Below are positions 5,164 to 6,194 of a stretch of 6,194 nucleotides of DNA, in pieces (within the stretch, counting starts at the first letter, position 1; every line of letters starts with the position of its first letter). The stretch comes from Rhizobacter sp. GTDB lineage: Bacteria > Pseudomonadota > Gammaproteobacteria > Burkholderiales > Burkholderiaceae_C. The stretch lies in assembly GCA_025359585.1 (NCBI GenBank), contig JANYFX010000706.1, positions 1 through 6,194 on the forward strand. Direction: 5' to 3'. The notes beneath the pieces are model-generated. The model had not been told where the DNA came from. It did no database searches and saw only the letters and a list, made by a program, of their open reading frames with translations. Position numbers and translations under genes: made by a program.

Positions 5164-6177
5164 GTGCAAACCACTTCCTCCCCTTCATTCGCGACGACGC
5201 CGCCGGCTGGCGCCGCGTCCAGCGCCACGGCCGTGATGGCGGCCGACATGCGGCAAGTGGATGAGGTCATCCAACACCGCCTGGCGTCGGATGTCGCGAT
5301 GATCAACCAGATCGCGACTTACATCATCAGCGCCGGCGGGAAGCGCATTCGTCCGAAACTGGTGCTGCTCTTTTCCAACGCGCTCGGGTTTGCAGGCAAG
5401 GAGCGGTTCGAGTTGGCGGCCACGGTGGAATTCATCCACACCGCCACACTGCTGCACGACGACGTGGTCGATGAATCGGCCTTGCGCCGCGGAAGGCAAA
5501 CGGCCAACGCCTTATTCGGCAACGCGGCCAGTGTGCTGGTGGGCGACTTCGTCTATTCGCGCGCTTTTCAGATGATGGTGTCGGTCAACCGGATGCGCGT
5601 GCTGGAAGTCTTGGCCGACGCCACGAATGTGATCGCCGAAGGCGAGGTTCTGCAGTTGATGAACATGCACAACGCCGACATTTCGGTCGAAGACTACCTT
5701 CGCGTGATCCGCTTCAAGACGGCAAAATTGTTCGAGGCCAGCGCCCGCCTCGGCGCGATCCTGGCGGATGTCAGCCCGGCGATCGAAGAGTCCTGTGCCG
5801 CCTACGGTCGCGCACTCGGCACCTCGTTCCAGCTGGTCGATGATCTTCTGGACTATGAAGGTGCGACGGAACAGCTCGGCAAGAACGTCGGCGACGATCT
5901 GCGCGAAGGCAAACCCACGCTGCCGCTGTTGCTCGCGATGGAGCGTGGCTCGTCGGTCGAGCGCGAGTTGATCCGCCACGCGATCGAACATGGCGAAGTG
6001 GCACGCCTGCCCGACATCGTCGAAATCGTTCGCCACACCGGTGCTATCGCTGCAACGCGCGACGCAGCCCGGGCGGAAGCCGACAAGGCGGCACAGTGTC
6101 TCGGCGTGTTGGCGCCGTCGATCTTCCGCGAAGCTCTGCTAGAATTCTGCGTTCGATCAGTCGAGCGCTCTTCTTGA
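5164..6177 (+). CDS. ispB: Octaprenyl diphosphate synthase (long-chain trans-prenyltransferase)
   Basis: Extends farnesyl diphosphate with isopentenyl diphosphate units to the all-trans side chain of ubiquinone (probably C40, as in ubiquinone-8 organisms); soluble, all-helical. As drawn the product is 337 aa (E. coli 323). It has GGKRIRP (58-64), the first aspartate-rich motif DDVVD (99-103) in a FIHTATLLHDDVVDES context identical to E. coli IspB, GNAASVLVGDF, the second motif DDLLD (226-230), and GKNVGDDLREGKPT (239-252). The first 25 or so residues are a low-complexity S/T/A/P tail. The start is uncertain. ATG 5143 gives 344 aa but lies at the predicted transcription start; GTG 5164 fits the promoter, with only a weak GAG 6 bases upstream; ATG 5236 or 5248 would give 313 or 309 aa and begin near the E. 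coli homology. The function is sure; chain length is inferred from similarity. Confidence 0.95.
   Translation: MQTTSSPSFATTPPAGAASSATAVMAADMRQVDEVIQHRLASDVAMINQIATYIISAGGKRIRPKLVLLFSNALGFAGKERFELAATVEFIHTATLLHDDVVDESALRRGRQTANALFGNAASVLVGDFVYSRAFQMMVSVNRMRVLEVLADATNVIAEGEVLQLMNMHNADISVEDYLRVIRFKTAKLFEASARLGAILADVSPAIEESCAAYGRALGTSFQLVDDLLDYEGATEQLGKNVGDDLREGKPTLPLLLAMERGSSVERELIRHAIEHGEVARLPDIVEIVRHTGAIAATRDAARAEADKAAQCLGVLAPSIFREALLEFCVRSVERSS
6140..6145 (+). promoter_or_regulatory. Possible -10 box near the ispB 3' end for a gene beyond the window
   Basis: TAGAAT (6140-6145, five of six matches) lies inside the last codons of ispB, 32 bases before its stop. The best -35-like element, TTGGCG (6109-6114), is 25 bases away, which is too far, so support is weak. 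In related bacteria I recall a tRNA-Pro gene or type IV pilus genes after ispB, but the 17 bases left after the stop show nothing. Confidence 0.2.
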
Positions 6178-6194
6178 GTCGCACGGCGGTGGCC

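Noticed and set aside
5512..6036. 174-codon minus-strand open frame opposite ispB
   Set aside because: It is antisense to clear prenyl synthase motifs and has no recognisable product.
6178..6194. A tRNA or other gene after ispB
   Set aside because: Only 17 bases remain and they show no tRNA acceptor-arm start or coding signal.

Overview
The window looks like ordinary core chromosome of a GC-rich betaproteobacterium, most likely of the order Burkholderiales (Rubrivivax/Leptothrix/Methylibium-like). The basis is the GC-rich codon use, the character of every recognisable protein, and the gene set proS, rppH, proB, obg, rpmA, rplU and ispB, which I know as a conserved block in that order. I assigned the taxon from recalled family sequences, not from a search.

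Layout. Minus strand, 1-1101: the N-terminal 367 codons of prolyl-tRNA synthetase (proS), cut by the window edge. A 144-bp divergent gap follows, with a dyad and an rppH promoter candidate. Plus strand, 1246-1863: the RNA 5'-pyrophosphohydrolase rppH. It converges on proB with only 3 bp between the two stop codons. The minus-strand block, in its own reading direction, is rplU (4956-4645), rpmA (4611-4354), a hairpin terminator (4322-4299), a 62-aa two-helix membrane protein (4240-4052), obg (4055-2982) and proB (2985-1867). The last three genes are joined by two 4-base ATGA stop/start overlaps, which suggests translational coupling. Divergent from rplU, on the plus strand, is ispB (octaprenyl diphosphate synthase), preceded by a perfect TATAAT -10 box. 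ispB ends 17 bases before the window edge.

How the genes relate. Most serve translation or growth: ribosomal proteins L21 and L27, the ribosome-assembly GTPase Obg, prolyl-tRNA charging, the first step of proline synthesis, mRNA decay initiation, and the ubiquinone side chain. proS and proB both concern proline but lie in separate, oppositely flanked units.

I see no mobile element, CRISPR array, tRNA, rRNA or obviously foreign gene. I also found no convincing new system. The least expected items are the small membrane protein coupled to obg, the 8-bp dyad over the rppH promoter, the near-abutting rppH/proB ends, and a conflict between the ispB promoter and its upstream ATG.
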